Assembly (NCBI RefSeq): GCF_024347515.1 | Contig: NZ_AP025492.1 | Location: forward strand, 1,426,001 to 1,490,000 | Source: Vibrio gigantis | GTDB taxonomy: Bacteria > Pseudomonadota > Gammaproteobacteria > Enterobacterales > Vibrionaceae | Length of the DNA stretch: 64,000 nucleotides | Direction: 5' to 3' | Part shown: positions 17,016 to 25,340 of the stretch, piece by piece | Layout of the letters: the number at the start of each line of letters is the position of its first letter | How positions within the stretch are numbered: position 1 is the stretch's first letter | The notes under the pieces: model-generated | What the model saw: only the letters and a program-made list of their open reading frames with translations | What the model was told of the DNA's origin: nothing | Database searches by the model: none | Translations under genes and position numbers: made by a program

Positions 17016-18797
17016 CTAGTGTCGCAATATTAATGTGCGTGTCGTTCCGTTTGTTGTGGTATTAGCGACAATATTTAGTTTACCGTCAGCGCCATAAAAG
17101 ATGAACTCAGGCACAGTGGTGTAAGTACTGCTATTTATCGTTATATCCGGAAGGGTAATCGTTTCTGATAGATTCAAGTGGTTTGATGTCAATACCATCA
17201 CCTGGTTGCTTTCCCCCTCAAGGGCGTAGGCAATTTTGGTACTATCGTGTGATTCATCGAGTGTTTTAATTGTAGAAGACTGCTCTGGTAACGTGATCTT
17301 TCCTGCGTAAGTCATATCAAGTCCGACGTTACTTGATGCATTCAACCTTACTCCACATTGTGTGTAGATAAATGTACCAGCATGGTTGAACCAGAAATTA
17401 TCACAGAAACTGTAGTCACCATGGTAAGGAGAATCGATAGGGTCTGCTGGATTCCCTGGATCGGAAATGTCCGTTTTAGCGACATCTTCAGGGCTGATAT
17501 TGGTATCCAAACTGTAAAATGCTTGGCTATTAGGGCTGATTTTTAGCAAGGTTTTTTCGTAGTATCTCCAGTCACTTCTCGATACAACAGAGCCAGTTGC
17601 AAGGTCAATGACTTGTAGATCAACCCACTGATCCGTTTTGGGTAATGTCCAGACGTGATTACCATCGGTGGTTAAATCAAAAATATCATGAGAGTTATAT
17701 ATATTCGTTACTTGGGTATCTTGGGGAGAGGAAGCATTGTATGCCAATGTGGTTATCATCGCATCGTGGCCAACAACAAAGCGATTAGTCCCATTTTTAT
17801 TGTCGACAGTGATGGCTGATGGTGAGCGATATAGCTCAATCTCATAGGCTTTAGTATCATTTAAACTGTAAAAATAGATCGCGTTCTTTGGGCTATCTGA
17901 TACAACAGCTATTACATTTAATGCATCAGAATAAGTAGCATCAACTGTATTGTGTACTGGTGCGTTATCAAAGTCGATTGCAGAGATATTTGGTGTTGTT
18001 GGTGAACCGTCACCAGGGTTTGGATTTGGTAAAGTGTTGCTAATTATGTAGTTGACTGGAATGGCTAATGGGCTGCCATCAATCGGATAGTTGCAGTTAG
18101 AGTCGTAACATACATTAACATCGATAGTTGCGCTAAATGAACCAACACCAACGACTGCTGGTGTTTCGAGGGTCATACTCAGAGCAACATTAGAGTGACT
18201 AATAAAAGGGGTTACTGATGTGACGAATCGGTTATTGGCAGATGCCTCTAGATAGAGGTTGTGTAAATTAGAGCCAGAGAGATTGATAGCATCAGTTACA
18301 TTTTGAGACACGTTGAGATCGGTCAAATCTGCGTTAGTTTCAATTTTAGGAGCCGCTAGGTCCATTTTATGATCAAGAGTTACGTTATTAGTCAGAGTGA
18401 TTGCAATTGGTGACCCCGAATAGTGTTGATTACAATATTCATCGTAACAAATAGCGAACTGAGCTGTTGTGGACTTAGTGCCGTTGCCTATCTCATAGCC
18501 ATCTTTAAAAAATATGCTGACGTTACCCGTGGCATTGTCGTTAATATGATACTCAACGCGAGATATTAAATTTCCGGTGTCACTCATTATTCCATAGTAG
18601 AGGTTGTCCCCTGCGTTATATTTGACGCTGAAAGGGATATCAACATAGCTTTGTTCAAATGCGCCAGACTCAACTTGATAACTTGTTTTTGCCACGCTGA
18701 CAGCATTTGATGGCGAAGAACTATCACTACCTCCACAACCAGAAAGAGCCAGTGCATATAGAATCGGTGTTGTCTGATAAAATCGTTTATACATCAT
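17016..18797 (-). CDS. Large lipoprotein with probable beta-propeller region
   Basis: 593 residues with a lipoprotein signal peptide: ALALSGCGG gives a lipobox with Cys21 as the acylated residue, followed by a Ser/Asp-rich linker. The first half contains two related all-beta modules, each with a YDEYCNQHYSGSPIAI-like or YDSNCNYPIDGSPLAI segment, so this is an internal duplication (about residues 40-135 and 165-255). The second half has repeating short strands with Asp/Asn turns, consistent with a WD40/YVTN-like propeller. Cell-surface or periplasmic location is inferred; function unknown. Confidence 0.7.
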   Translation of the reverse strand: MMYKRFYQTTPILYALALSGCGGSDSSSPSNAVSVAKTSYQVESGAFEQSYVDIPFSVKYNAGDNLYYGIMSDTGNLISRVEYHINDNATGNVSIFFKDGYEIGNGTKSTTAQFAICYDEYCNQHYSGSPIAITLTNNVTLDHKMDLAAPKIETNADLTDLNVSQNVTDAINLSGSNLHNLYLEASANNRFVTSVTPFISHSNVALSMTLETPAVVGVGSFSATIDVNVCYDSNCNYPIDGSPLAIPVNYIISNTLPNPNPGDGSPTTPNISAIDFDNAPVHNTVDATYSDALNVIAVVSDSPKNAIYFYSLNDTKAYEIELYRSPSAITVDNKNGTNRFVVGHDAMITTLAYNASSPQDTQVTNIYNSHDIFDLTTDGNHVWTLPKTDQWVDLQVIDLATGSVVSRSDWRYYEKTLLKISPNSQAFYSLDTNISPEDVAKTDISDPGNPADPIDSPYHGDYSFCDNFWFNHAGTFIYTQCGVRLNASSNVGLDMTYAGKITLPEQSSTIKTLDESHDSTKIAYALEGESNQVMVLTSNHLNLSETITLPDITINSSTYTTVPEFIFYGADGKLNIVANTTTNGTTRTLILRH

Positions 18798-19022
18798 ATA
18801 ATTAAACTCAATTTATAGTATTTAAAGTATTGATGAATATAATCATACATACGCAATGGAATGCAATGCACCTATTGATGGTTTATGTCGCATTTCAAAC
18901 ATAATCTATAAGGCTTAGGTTACACTTTCGAGCGTTCACCAATAAATATTGCCGCTGTCGATTCTGAATAATGGCTCTCAAGTCAATTGTGATTCTCTAT
19001 ACTCTGATCAGATCAAAACCAT

Positions 19023-19056
19023 AAAAAAACCTGCCATGTTCGGCAGGTTTTTTTGT
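19023..19056. terminator. Strong bidirectional terminator
   Basis: AAAACCTGCC / GGCAGGTTTT stem with a 6-base loop and T-runs on both strands. On the minus strand it closes the metallophosphoesterase gene ending at 19075. Confidence 0.85.
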
Positions 19057-19074
19057 TGGATTACGAGTGCAGTT

Positions 19075-19800
19075 CTAAAGGTAGATAGCTTGGTATTCGA
19101 TAGAGCTAGAAGAGAGCGAGATCTTACTTAATCCAATCTTTTCACAACGATTATATTCGTTGATAGCGTGGTCAAATCCATAGGCTGTTGAAGGCGCCAT
19201 ATATTGGGTTATTCCTTGTTGTGTGGTCATTATACCATCATGGCCGTGACCGCAAATAACGTCGCGCACGTGATATTTGCGAAGAACCTCCATTACATTG
19301 GTATCGTTTTCCAAACGGATGGCTTTCATCCACTCAGAGCCGACTGGAATGACAGGATGGTGGACGACAACGATTGGCGCGTGGGCTTTCCTTAGCTGTT
19401 GTTTCAGCTGAGCCATGCCGCGGTTATTAATACGCCCTGAACCGAGTGGATGCTTGCTATCAAGTGGCTTGAAGCTCGAGTCGAGAAACACAAACTCTCG
19501 CTCACATATGGTGGCTTTATCGGTGACATAAATCGTCGAGCCTTTTAGCTCTTTGCGCATCAAGGAAGAGTCATCATGGTTGCCCGCAATCGCGTGAACA
19601 GACTTATCGCTAATGTGTTGTCTAATGAACGCCTCTAATCGAATGTAGTCGCCTAGTTTGGGGTTACAACAAATGTCACCCGTTAGGAGAATGGTCTTGC
19701 ATTCTGTGTCTGTGTTGACGTATTCCAGTGCTCTACGCAGGTTCTCAAAGCTGGATTCATCGGAAAGGTGACAATCACTTATTTGGTATACGGTAGTCAT
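19075..19800 (-). CDS. Calcineurin-like metallophosphoesterase (CpdA-type)
   Basis: 241 residues with the full metallophosphoesterase motif set in order: ISDCHLS (D-x-H), TGDICC, AGNHDD, VVHHPV and CGHGHD, giving a dinuclear metal site. The length and motif spacing fit class III cyclic nucleotide phosphodiesterases (E. coli CpdA, 275 residues), but other phosphodiester substrates are possible. Cytosolic; no signal peptide. A terminator follows and another precedes it, so it is monocistronic. Confidence 0.85.
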   Translation of the reverse strand: MTTVYQISDCHLSDESSFENLRRALEYVNTDTECKTILLTGDICCNPKLGDYIRLEAFIRQHISDKSVHAIAGNHDDSSLMRKELKGSTIYVTDKATICEREFVFLDSSFKPLDSKHPLGSGRINNRGMAQLKQQLRKAHAPIVVVHHPVIPVGSEWMKAIRLENDTNVMEVLRKYHVRDVICGHGHDGIMTTQQGITQYMAPSTAYGFDHAINEYNRCEKIGLSKISLSSSSIEYQAIYL

Positions 19801-19845
19801 TGGTGTTATCCGGTTATTCCATACATATAATTAAAGGTGCTAGAA

Positions 19846-19872
19846 AAATGCCTGCTAAATCAGCAGGCATTT
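19846..19872 (-). terminator. Terminator of the YcxB-like gene
   Basis: AAATGCCTGCT / AGCAGGCATTT, 11-bp perfect stem with 5-base loop, 8 bases past the stop at 19880 on the minus strand; the T-rich arm end is on both strands. Confidence 0.82.
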
Positions 19873-19879
19873 ATTGGTG

Positions 19880-20374
19880 TTAGTTTGCTTTTGATGCGGC
19901 GTGGTGTTCAATCATGAAGGCAATGGCTTCATCGCTTAAACAAGATTTACTGACGTATTGGCGCTGTTTACCGATATGAAGGATAAAGCCGAGATCGGTC
20001 TGTTCAAGTTGGTCGATATCACTCCACGCGATAGTGTTGGTCGCTTTGTGGTTTTTGTAACTGACTCCGCTAGCATCACCTTGAAAAACTATTTTGCTGC
20101 CAGCGCCAGAGCTGATTCTTTGTCGCCATAACCACCAGGTTCGTTTGCAATACACGCTGAATGCTTCAATCACACTTAAAACAATAAAGAACCAGCCAAC
20201 GTAACCGTTAGGTAATAGCTCAAACTCCAGTAGAACCACACCAAAAATAAGAAACAGTATTCCTTTTAAGTAGGCTTTTGGAAATTGAGTCGGAAGGCTA
20301 GTTTGATCATAACACTCCGCGAAAAACGTCTTGTCGAGTTTGTATTCTGTAGTGAAACCGGGTTCTTTAGACAT
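19880..20374 (-). CDS. YcxB-like membrane protein
   Basis: 164 residues: a cytoplasmic N-terminus, two adjacent hydrophobic segments (about 36-52 and 58-74), then a C-terminal domain with SGVSYKNHKATNTIAWSDID and GFILHIGKQRQYVSK. This pattern, beta-strands ending in W-S-D-I followed by a short-helix tail, matches the YcxB-like C-terminal family seen in many bacteria. Function is not known. Confidence 0.65.
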   Translation of the reverse strand: MSKEPGFTTEYKLDKTFFAECYDQTSLPTQFPKAYLKGILFLIFGVVLLEFELLPNGYVGWFFIVLSVIEAFSVYCKRTWWLWRQRISSGAGSKIVFQGDASGVSYKNHKATNTIAWSDIDQLEQTDLGFILHIGKQRQYVSKSCLSDEAIAFMIEHHAASKAN

Positions 20375-20587
20375 GTGAGGCTACTTTAATGTTTCTTGTT
20401 AATGGGTTTTCTTTGAATGGGTATTTCATGCCGCAATCTCGCAACTTTTGTATTGTATCGCTTCTCGGTGCTTTTCTTTAACGGTTTTAGCTCTGTTTTG
20501 TAAATCAATAATACTGGCGAGAGGTATTTACGCTACCAGTCATGCCATCACGTGAATACGGCTAGCGAGCATATATGTAGTTGAAAT

Positions 20588-20618
20588 AAAAACGCCCCGC
20601 AGGTGCGAGGCATTTTTG
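20588..20618 (-). terminator. Terminator of the haem-binding protein gene
   Basis: Stem ACGCCCCGC / GCGAGGCAT (with mismatches) and a T-run on the minus strand (GCGTTTTTATTT), 42 bases after the stop at 20660. It is loosely related to the GGCCTCGC family. Confidence 0.72.
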
Positions 20619-20659
20619 AGGCAAGGGTACAACCAAATCGGGCGAGTAAATGAGTTTGC

Positions 20660-21157
20660 TTAGAAGAATTTCTTAATCGCTTTTTCAGCACATGCAACAT
20701 CTAAATGACCACCTGGAGCGCCGCCAACACCAATCGCCCCAATCATGGCATTGTTCAGTTGTACTGGAACACCGCCAGCCAAGAACAGCAAGTTGTCGTC
20801 CATATTTTGTAGTGGTTGCATGATTGGCTTATCAGCGATGAGCTTCATCAAGTTACCAGACGGCTGCTTCATGCTTGCCACTGTGAACGCTTTTTTGCGG
20901 GAGCTATCAAGCGTGTGTATACCTGCGCCATCTGAGCGAAGTTGTGCAATCACATTCCCTGATAAACCGACGACCGTTGCAGACACCTTGTAACCATCAG
21001 CCTCGCATTGGCTAACCGCTTCATGAGCAAGCTTGAATGCCGCTTCTGATGAGATCTGTGTGAAAGAGACCGTTTGTGTTTCTGCCGCCAATACGTTGTT
21101 AGAAAGGCTAAGGAAACCAAGAGTTGCCGCTAGTACAGTTAGTTTTGTCATTTTCAT
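20660..21157 (-). CDS. Exported HbpS/GlcG-type haem-binding protein
   Basis: 165 residues from the ATG at 21157, which has GGAG five bases upstream; a longer frame from a GTG at 21226 would bury the signal peptide. The signal peptide MKMTKLTVLAATLGF...VLA-AET is followed by the haem-degrading/GlcG fold: EAAFKLAHEAVSQCEADGY, then the glycine-rich segment GGVPVQLNNAMIGAIGVGG and GAPGGHLDVACAEKAI. HbpS binds haem and, in Streptomyces, partners the sensor kinase SenS. Here it is divergent from an OmpR/histidine-kinase pair at 21369-23430. Confidence 0.85.
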   Translation of the reverse strand: MKMTKLTVLAATLGFLSLSNNVLAAETQTVSFTQISSEAAFKLAHEAVSQCEADGYKVSATVVGLSGNVIAQLRSDGAGIHTLDSSRKKAFTVASMKQPSGNLMKLIADKPIMQPLQNMDDNLLFLAGGVPVQLNNAMIGAIGVGGAPGGHLDVACAEKAIKKFF

Positions 21158-21368
21158 GTTTACTCCATTAAGACATTTTTCAGATACTGGATTTCGATGA
21201 GTGCAGGTCTGATATCGACAAGCCACTCTTAATCAACAGGTTCATACTAACGAACGCAGGATTACCACTGGCTTTCTAGAACATTACAAAGTTGCAATGT
21301 TGGTTATATTCGAGACAGGATGTTGATAAAGTGTGTTTAAGGCACGGTGAAGAGATAAATGGACGTTA

Positions 21369-22049
21369 ATGAAAATACTGTTGATCGAAGATGACAATCA
21401 TATCGCACGATTTTTAGTGAATGGTTTTCAGCAAGAAGGGATAACGGTGACACACTCAGCAGATGGTGTTGATGGATTGCATGAGGCCATAACCGAAGAA
21501 TACGATGTGATTATTCTCGATATCATGTTGCCAAATAAAGATGGATTTGAAGTGCTTGCGGAACTTCGAGGGCAGGGCTATGCGATACCCGTCATCATAC
21601 TAAGCGCCAAGCACTCTGTAGAGGAGCGGGTACAAGGGTTGCAATCCGGTGCAGACGATTACTTGGTGAAGCCTTTTGCGTTTCCCGAGTTGCTTGCGCG
21701 TTGCCAAACTTTGGCTCGTAGGGGAAAACAGCCGTCACCTCAAGCCTTAGAGCTGCATTATGGTCCCCTTAACCTAGATCTTCTTAAACACACGCTACAA
21801 AGAGAGCAGCAGACGATCACTATCAATCAGCGTGAGTTTATGTTGATGAAGCTACTACTCGAAAACCCAGAATCTGTGATGTCGAAAACAGCGATTCTTG
21901 AGCATGTTTGGGGGCATCAGTTTGACCCGCAAACCAACGTGGTCGATGTGCTGGTGTGCCGCCTTCGCAGCAAAGTGGATAAAGGCTTCTCCAAACCATT
22001 GATTCACACACTTCGAGGTGTTGGCTATGTCCTCAAGTCGGAATATTGA
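21369..22049 (+). CDS. OmpR family response regulator
   Basis: 226 residues: receiver domain with the acidic pocket at EDD (about 8-10), phospho-acceptor Asp51 in VIILDIMLP and the KPF Lys, then an OmpR/PhoB winged helix from about 130 (TINQREFMLMKLLLE, VDVLVCRLRSKVDK, HTLRGVGYVL). Its 3' end overlaps the kinase start by 23 bases, so the two are cotranslated. It is divergent from the HbpS-like gene, across 211 bases. Regulated genes cannot be read directly, but the divergent gene is the obvious candidate. Confidence 0.93.
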   Translation: MKILLIEDDNHIARFLVNGFQQEGITVTHSADGVDGLHEAITEEYDVIILDIMLPNKDGFEVLAELRGQGYAIPVIILSAKHSVEERVQGLQSGADDYLVKPFAFPELLARCQTLARRGKQPSPQALELHYGPLNLDLLKHTLQREQQTITINQREFMLMKLLLENPESVMSKTAILEHVWGHQFDPQTNVVDVLVCRLRSKVDKGFSKPLIHTLRGVGYVLKSEY

Positions 22050-23430
22050 ACAGGCGATTGCTAAAACCCAGAGATATTTGTTGTTTCGCTTTATGGCAAC
22101 GTTACTACTCTGCTTGTTGCTGGTCGAATTGATTGTCGGGGCTATTTTCTTTTTCGATCTCTATCAAACTGAGAGGAAGATCCTTACGTCGATGTCGACT
22201 GAGTATCAGCGTATTCTGACCTATGATTCTAGCGAGCGATTGATTCATGTTTTAGAGGCTAACCCTCATCGGTTACTCGAAAACAACATTGCGGCGTATA
22301 AGCTTGAGAAGGGCGTTTCATCTGAGGGAACATTCATTGCGGGAACTCAAAACCTATCAACAGAACAGCCTCTTTCCAGCTATCAAATTGATGACCACCG
22401 ATCGTGGTTAGAGAGTTTTATCTTGAGTCCCTATATGTCGTTACCTATTGAGGGGGAACAGTATGATTTCTGGTTGGTGTTGGATAACCGATCGAGAGAC
22501 TATATCGCTTATAATCAATGGCTAATGACCTTGTATGCGTTGCTTGCACTTGTGGCGGTGACCGCGGTATTTACTCGTAGCATCATTCAGAGTGCTATGT
22601 CGCCGTTGGTTACCTTTGGCGACCTACTCGATAAGCTGAAAAAAGGGCAATTGGAGTTTACTAGCACTGACACTAAGAAAGAAACTGAACCTGAAATACC
22701 GCAAGGGCTTAACGTCATCAGTTCTAGCGTTCACACTGCCGTTGCCAAGCTTCAACATGTAACGACAACCTTGAACACGACCGTCGATGCAATTGCTCAT
22801 GATATTCGAACCCCTTTATCTCGCATTACTTTGGCGTCCCAAACAGCATTGCTCAACAATGCAGACCAACAAGAGATGAAAGACGCATTGGCAGACTGTT
22901 CTGAACACGCGATGCAAGCAAGCAATATGCTAACCGCCTTGATGAAGCTGAACGACGAGCTGACTGGAAAGCGTATACCGCAAAAGGTAGAGACTCAGGT
23001 ATCAGATGTGATTGCTAATGTGGTGAGCTGGTATGAAGATGTCGCAGAAGATAAACAAATCGAGCTGGTGGTTGAAGGTGAGGGTGACCTTGTTGTTCAG
23101 TCAGACCCTGATAAGTTGACTCAGGTGTTGGTTAACCTTGTTGATAACGCGATTAAGTACACGGAGCCTGAAGGAAGAGTGACGGTTAAGGCTGAGCGAA
23201 GTGTAGAGGGTAAGGTTGCGATAAGCATCCAAGATACTGGTGTTGGCATTGACCAGAAGTATCAGGACTTGATTTTTGAACGGCTTTACCGAGTCGATAG
23301 TAGCCGAAGTAACGTTGAGGGGTATGGCCTCGGGTTATCTCTAGCGCTTGCCATGGTCGAGAATTTAGAAGGGACGTTAGTCGTGAAATCTGAGTTGGGT
23401 GTAGGGAGTACTTTTACTCTTTCGTTGTAA
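22027..23430 (+). CDS. Sensor histidine kinase (OmpR-partner type)
   Basis: 467 residues from the ATG at 22027 (AGG eight bases upstream); an in-frame GTG three codons earlier is less likely. Architecture: N-terminal TM helix (about 19-43), periplasmic domain of about 120 residues, second TM (about 162-183), HAMP-like linker, HisKA with AIAHDIRTPLSRI, then HATPase with NLVDNAIKYTEPEG, DTGVGI and GYGLGLSLA. All catalytic boxes are intact. The periplasmic domain could receive a signal from the exported HbpS-like protein encoded divergently; that is inference from the SenS/HbpS precedent. Confidence 0.93.
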   Translation: MSSSRNIEQAIAKTQRYLLFRFMATLLLCLLLVELIVGAIFFFDLYQTERKILTSMSTEYQRILTYDSSERLIHVLEANPHRLLENNIAAYKLEKGVSSEGTFIAGTQNLSTEQPLSSYQIDDHRSWLESFILSPYMSLPIEGEQYDFWLVLDNRSRDYIAYNQWLMTLYALLALVAVTAVFTRSIIQSAMSPLVTFGDLLDKLKKGQLEFTSTDTKKETEPEIPQGLNVISSSVHTAVAKLQHVTTTLNTTVDAIAHDIRTPLSRITLASQTALLNNADQQEMKDALADCSEHAMQASNMLTALMKLNDELTGKRIPQKVETQVSDVIANVVSWYEDVAEDKQIELVVEGEGDLVVQSDPDKLTQVLVNLVDNAIKYTEPEGRVTVKAERSVEGKVAISIQDTGVGIDQKYQDLIFERLYRVDSSRSNVEGYGLGLSLALAMVENLEGTLVVKSELGVGSTFTLSL

Positions 23431-23481
23431 CAACGATTGGATGTCGTCACTTCTGCTTTTGTAATCTCAGCTCTGCATAGC

Positions 23482-23511
23482 AAAAATGCCCCGCACTAGT
23501 GGGGCATTTTT
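23482..23511 (+). terminator. Terminator of the two-component operon
   Basis: AAAATGCCCC / GGGGCATTTT stem with 8-base loop and T-rich tail, 52 bases after the kinase stop. Confidence 0.85.
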
Positions 23512-23637
23512 GTTTCTGGAAGAAGGATTCCTCTCCATGAACAGGTGTGGGAAGTTCAGTAATTTACGCTAAACATATCGGCTGGTTGTTGCTTCTTAAT
23601 TATCTAACCAGTAAATCTTATTTTTCACCTGATAGTG

Positions 23638-23668
23638 ATTGGCATATGCCAATAACTAGGAGTATGCT
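23638..23668 (+). promoter_or_regulatory. Perfect 16-bp palindrome overlapping a promoter
   Basis: ATTGGCATATGCCAAT (23638-23653) is a perfect palindrome. It includes TTGGCA as a -35-like hexamer, and 18 bases on lies TATGCT as a -10-like hexamer, about 33 bases before the start of the NifX-like gene. This placement is typical of a repressor operator. The DUF134 HTH protein encoded at 24385 is the nearest candidate regulator, which is inference. Confidence 0.6.
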
Positions 23669-23700
23669 GAACTCCTGATCATCAATAACAGGAAGTTACT

Positions 23701-24147
23701 ATGTTATACGCAGTGCCTTGTCGCGACCTTCATGTCGGCAATCACTTTGCCCGTTCCCCACAGATCGCGATTGTCGATGAGCAACGACAAATAAAGCAGA
23801 TTGTCCCTCTGGTTGATTCGGACTCGTCCTGCAATAAAAAGAAGCAATGGCTCTCTGTCCTCCGTTCTTACGATGTGAAATCTGTAGTTGTCCGTCACAT
23901 AGGTAAGAAGATGCTGGCGCACTTGTTCAATAACGATATTCGAGTCTTAGCATCGACAGGTAAGGAAGAAATCGGGAATTTAAATTTTAGTAATCTGCGA
24001 GAAGTGACCGTTCTCGATTATGGCAGAGAGCCGCGAAATAGCGGGTGTAGTCATAGAACGTGCGGCGAGAAAGGAGACAAGAACGAAACGTCGATTCTCA
24101 CGGCACAGTCGAACAGGTTCAGTGTTATTCGAGGTGTCCGTAAATGA
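23701..24147 (+). CDS. NifX/NafY-family iron-cofactor-binding protein
   Basis: 148 residues resembling the dinitrogenase Fe-Mo-cofactor family: short-strand start MLYAVPCRDLHVGNHFARSPQIAIVDE, central DVKSVVVRHIGKKMLAHLFNNDIRVL, where family members have a helix after a conserved Gly/Lys. The C-terminal 40 residues are longer than usual and hold the pair GCSHRTCGE. No nitrogenase genes are in the window, so it is one of the stand-alone family members presumed to handle iron-sulfur units. It overlaps the next start by four bases (ATGA). Confidence 0.75.
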   Translation: MLYAVPCRDLHVGNHFARSPQIAIVDEQRQIKQIVPLVDSDSSCNKKKQWLSVLRSYDVKSVVVRHIGKKMLAHLFNNDIRVLASTGKEEIGNLNFSNLREVTVLDYGREPRNSGCSHRTCGEKGDKNETSILTAQSNRFSVIRGVRK

Positions 24148-24341
24148 CGTTCTTATTCACGCTACTGGGTTTTGTTGGAATCGTCTTTCTGATGGCGATA
24201 GGTGTGATTTTTTCACGTAAGCCAATCAAAGGCAGTTGTGGAGGGCTCGCGCAGTTAGACATTGAGCGCGAATGCAACTGCAAGGATGTGTGCGAAGGGC
24301 AAAGCCGAAAGCTGTATCAGATTACTGAGCCATCAAATTAA
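24144..24341 (+). CDS. NqrM-like (Na+-NQR maturation) protein
   Basis: 65 residues: one N-terminal membrane helix (about 3-23), then a cytoplasmic tail with Cys32, Cys44, Cys46 and Cys50 in SCGGLAQLDIERECNCKDVC. This is the layout of NqrM (formerly DUF539), which delivers iron to the Fe centre between NqrD and NqrE. NqrM is normally encoded beside apbE and the nqr operon, which are absent here, so this may be a second, divergent copy or the only one. It is translationally coupled to the NifX-like gene. Confidence 0.75.
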   Translation: MTFLFTLLGFVGIVFLMAIGVIFSRKPIKGSCGGLAQLDIERECNCKDVCEGQSRKLYQITEPSN

Positions 24342-24384
24342 GGCGCTTTCGGAGTCTCTCGACAAGTAACGTTAAAGCTTCGGA

Positions 24385-24663
24385 CTATGAGCCTTGAATC
24401 ACCAGCGCGTGGCCGTTGACGATGCACTTAGCGACTTTGGCTCGCGCACGTTTAATGATGTTGCCGAACGTTTGGCGAGACACCTGCATCTGTTCAGCTG
24501 CTTCAAGTTGGCTCAGGCCTTCTTGGTCAGCCAAGCGTAAGGCTTCGAGCTCTTCTAATAGCAGTTCTTCTTTATCAAGCTCGTCCATAGGAACGCCGTT
24601 AGGCTTAAAACAAGAGTAAGCCGCATGGGTACATAACTGGCGATGTTTTTTTGGTCGAGCCAT
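24385..24663 (-). CDS. DUF134 (UPF0251) HTH protein
   Basis: 92 residues from the ATG at 24663 (a longer frame from 24759 has an unlikely N-terminus and overlaps the thioesterase gene). It begins MARPKKHRQLC, includes YSCFKPNGVP, and ends with an HTH (LSQLEAAEQMQVSRQTFGNI) as in sigma-factor region 4-like UPF0251 proteins. Family members often sit beside NifX-like genes, as here. Two cysteines near the N-terminus (positions 11 and 17) might be metal or cluster ligands. It converges on the nqrM-like gene and is divergent from the thioesterase, separated by 45 bases. Confidence 0.85.
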   Translation of the reverse strand: MARPKKHRQLCTHAAYSCFKPNGVPMDELDKEELLLEELEALRLADQEGLSQLEAAEQMQVSRQTFGNIIKRARAKVAKCIVNGHALVIQGS

Positions 24664-24708
24664 ATCAATCTCTAGGAATCTAAGGGTAAAAAAGGAATAA
24701 GGATAAGT

Positions 24709-25128
24709 ATGAAAGTTTTCATTCCTCACAACCATCGGCGTTGCCAAGTATGCAGCCAAGGTTTATTCACGGACAGCCCCATATGTTTTGAAGCTGTTGG
24801 CGACCGCGAGACTTTAGTCAAGTACGACGTTATAGCCAAGATTGTACCAACAGATAAAGCCGAGGGCTACGATGGCATAATGCAGGGCGGGATTGTCACC
24901 ACGTTACATGACAGCGCGATGCTGCATTGCTTGTTTCAAAACAGCATTAATGCGATGACGGTGAGTTTAACGTCTCGCTTTCACCACTCAATCGCGATTG
25001 GTCAAGAGCTAGAAGTTCGTGCCCGATGGGTCAAAAGTAGACGCAATATTCACTTCTTAGAGAGCCAAATTACTCAGAACGGAAAGCTGTGTTCGTCGGC
25101 ACAAAGCCAGTTTATGTCATCCCACTAG
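24709..25128 (+). CDS. PaaI-type hotdog thioesterase
   Basis: 139 residues with the hotdog core: IVPTDKAEGYDGIMQGGIVTTLHDSAM (the GG-x-x-x-T-L-x-D signature), then the strand pattern TVSLTSRFHHSIAIGQELEVRAR and FLESQITQNGKLCSSAQSQF. PaaI-like enzymes hydrolyse acyl-CoA thioesters. The N-terminus holds Cys12 and Cys15 in RRCQVCSQ, an unusual addition that might bind metal. Divergent from the DUF134 gene; function in this cluster is not obvious. Confidence 0.8.
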   Translation: MKVFIPHNHRRCQVCSQGLFTDSPICFEAVGDRETLVKYDVIAKIVPTDKAEGYDGIMQGGIVTTLHDSAMLHCLFQNSINAMTVSLTSRFHHSIAIGQELEVRARWVKSRRNIHFLESQITQNGKLCSSAQSQFMSSH

Positions 25129-25340
25129 CTATCGAACGAGGTTTCGCATGCCGTTAGTTTGTTGAGCCCATTCTTTGCACAATAAATAGGGTTCTCTATA
25201 GTTAAAGTTATAACTATTAAAACTAGGGCAGTATTGAATTTATCATAAACTCTCTCCACCTCTGAGCACACTAATGTGTGTTTTTTAGGCGAGCCTTCGC
25301 ACTCGATTTAATTCATCGCTGCCTTTTCTGGGGGCTGCTG

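Noticed and set aside
23701..24147. Nitrogenase-related gene cluster
   Set aside because: Only a NifX-family protein is present; no nifHDK, nifB or nifEN, so nitrogen fixation is not supported.
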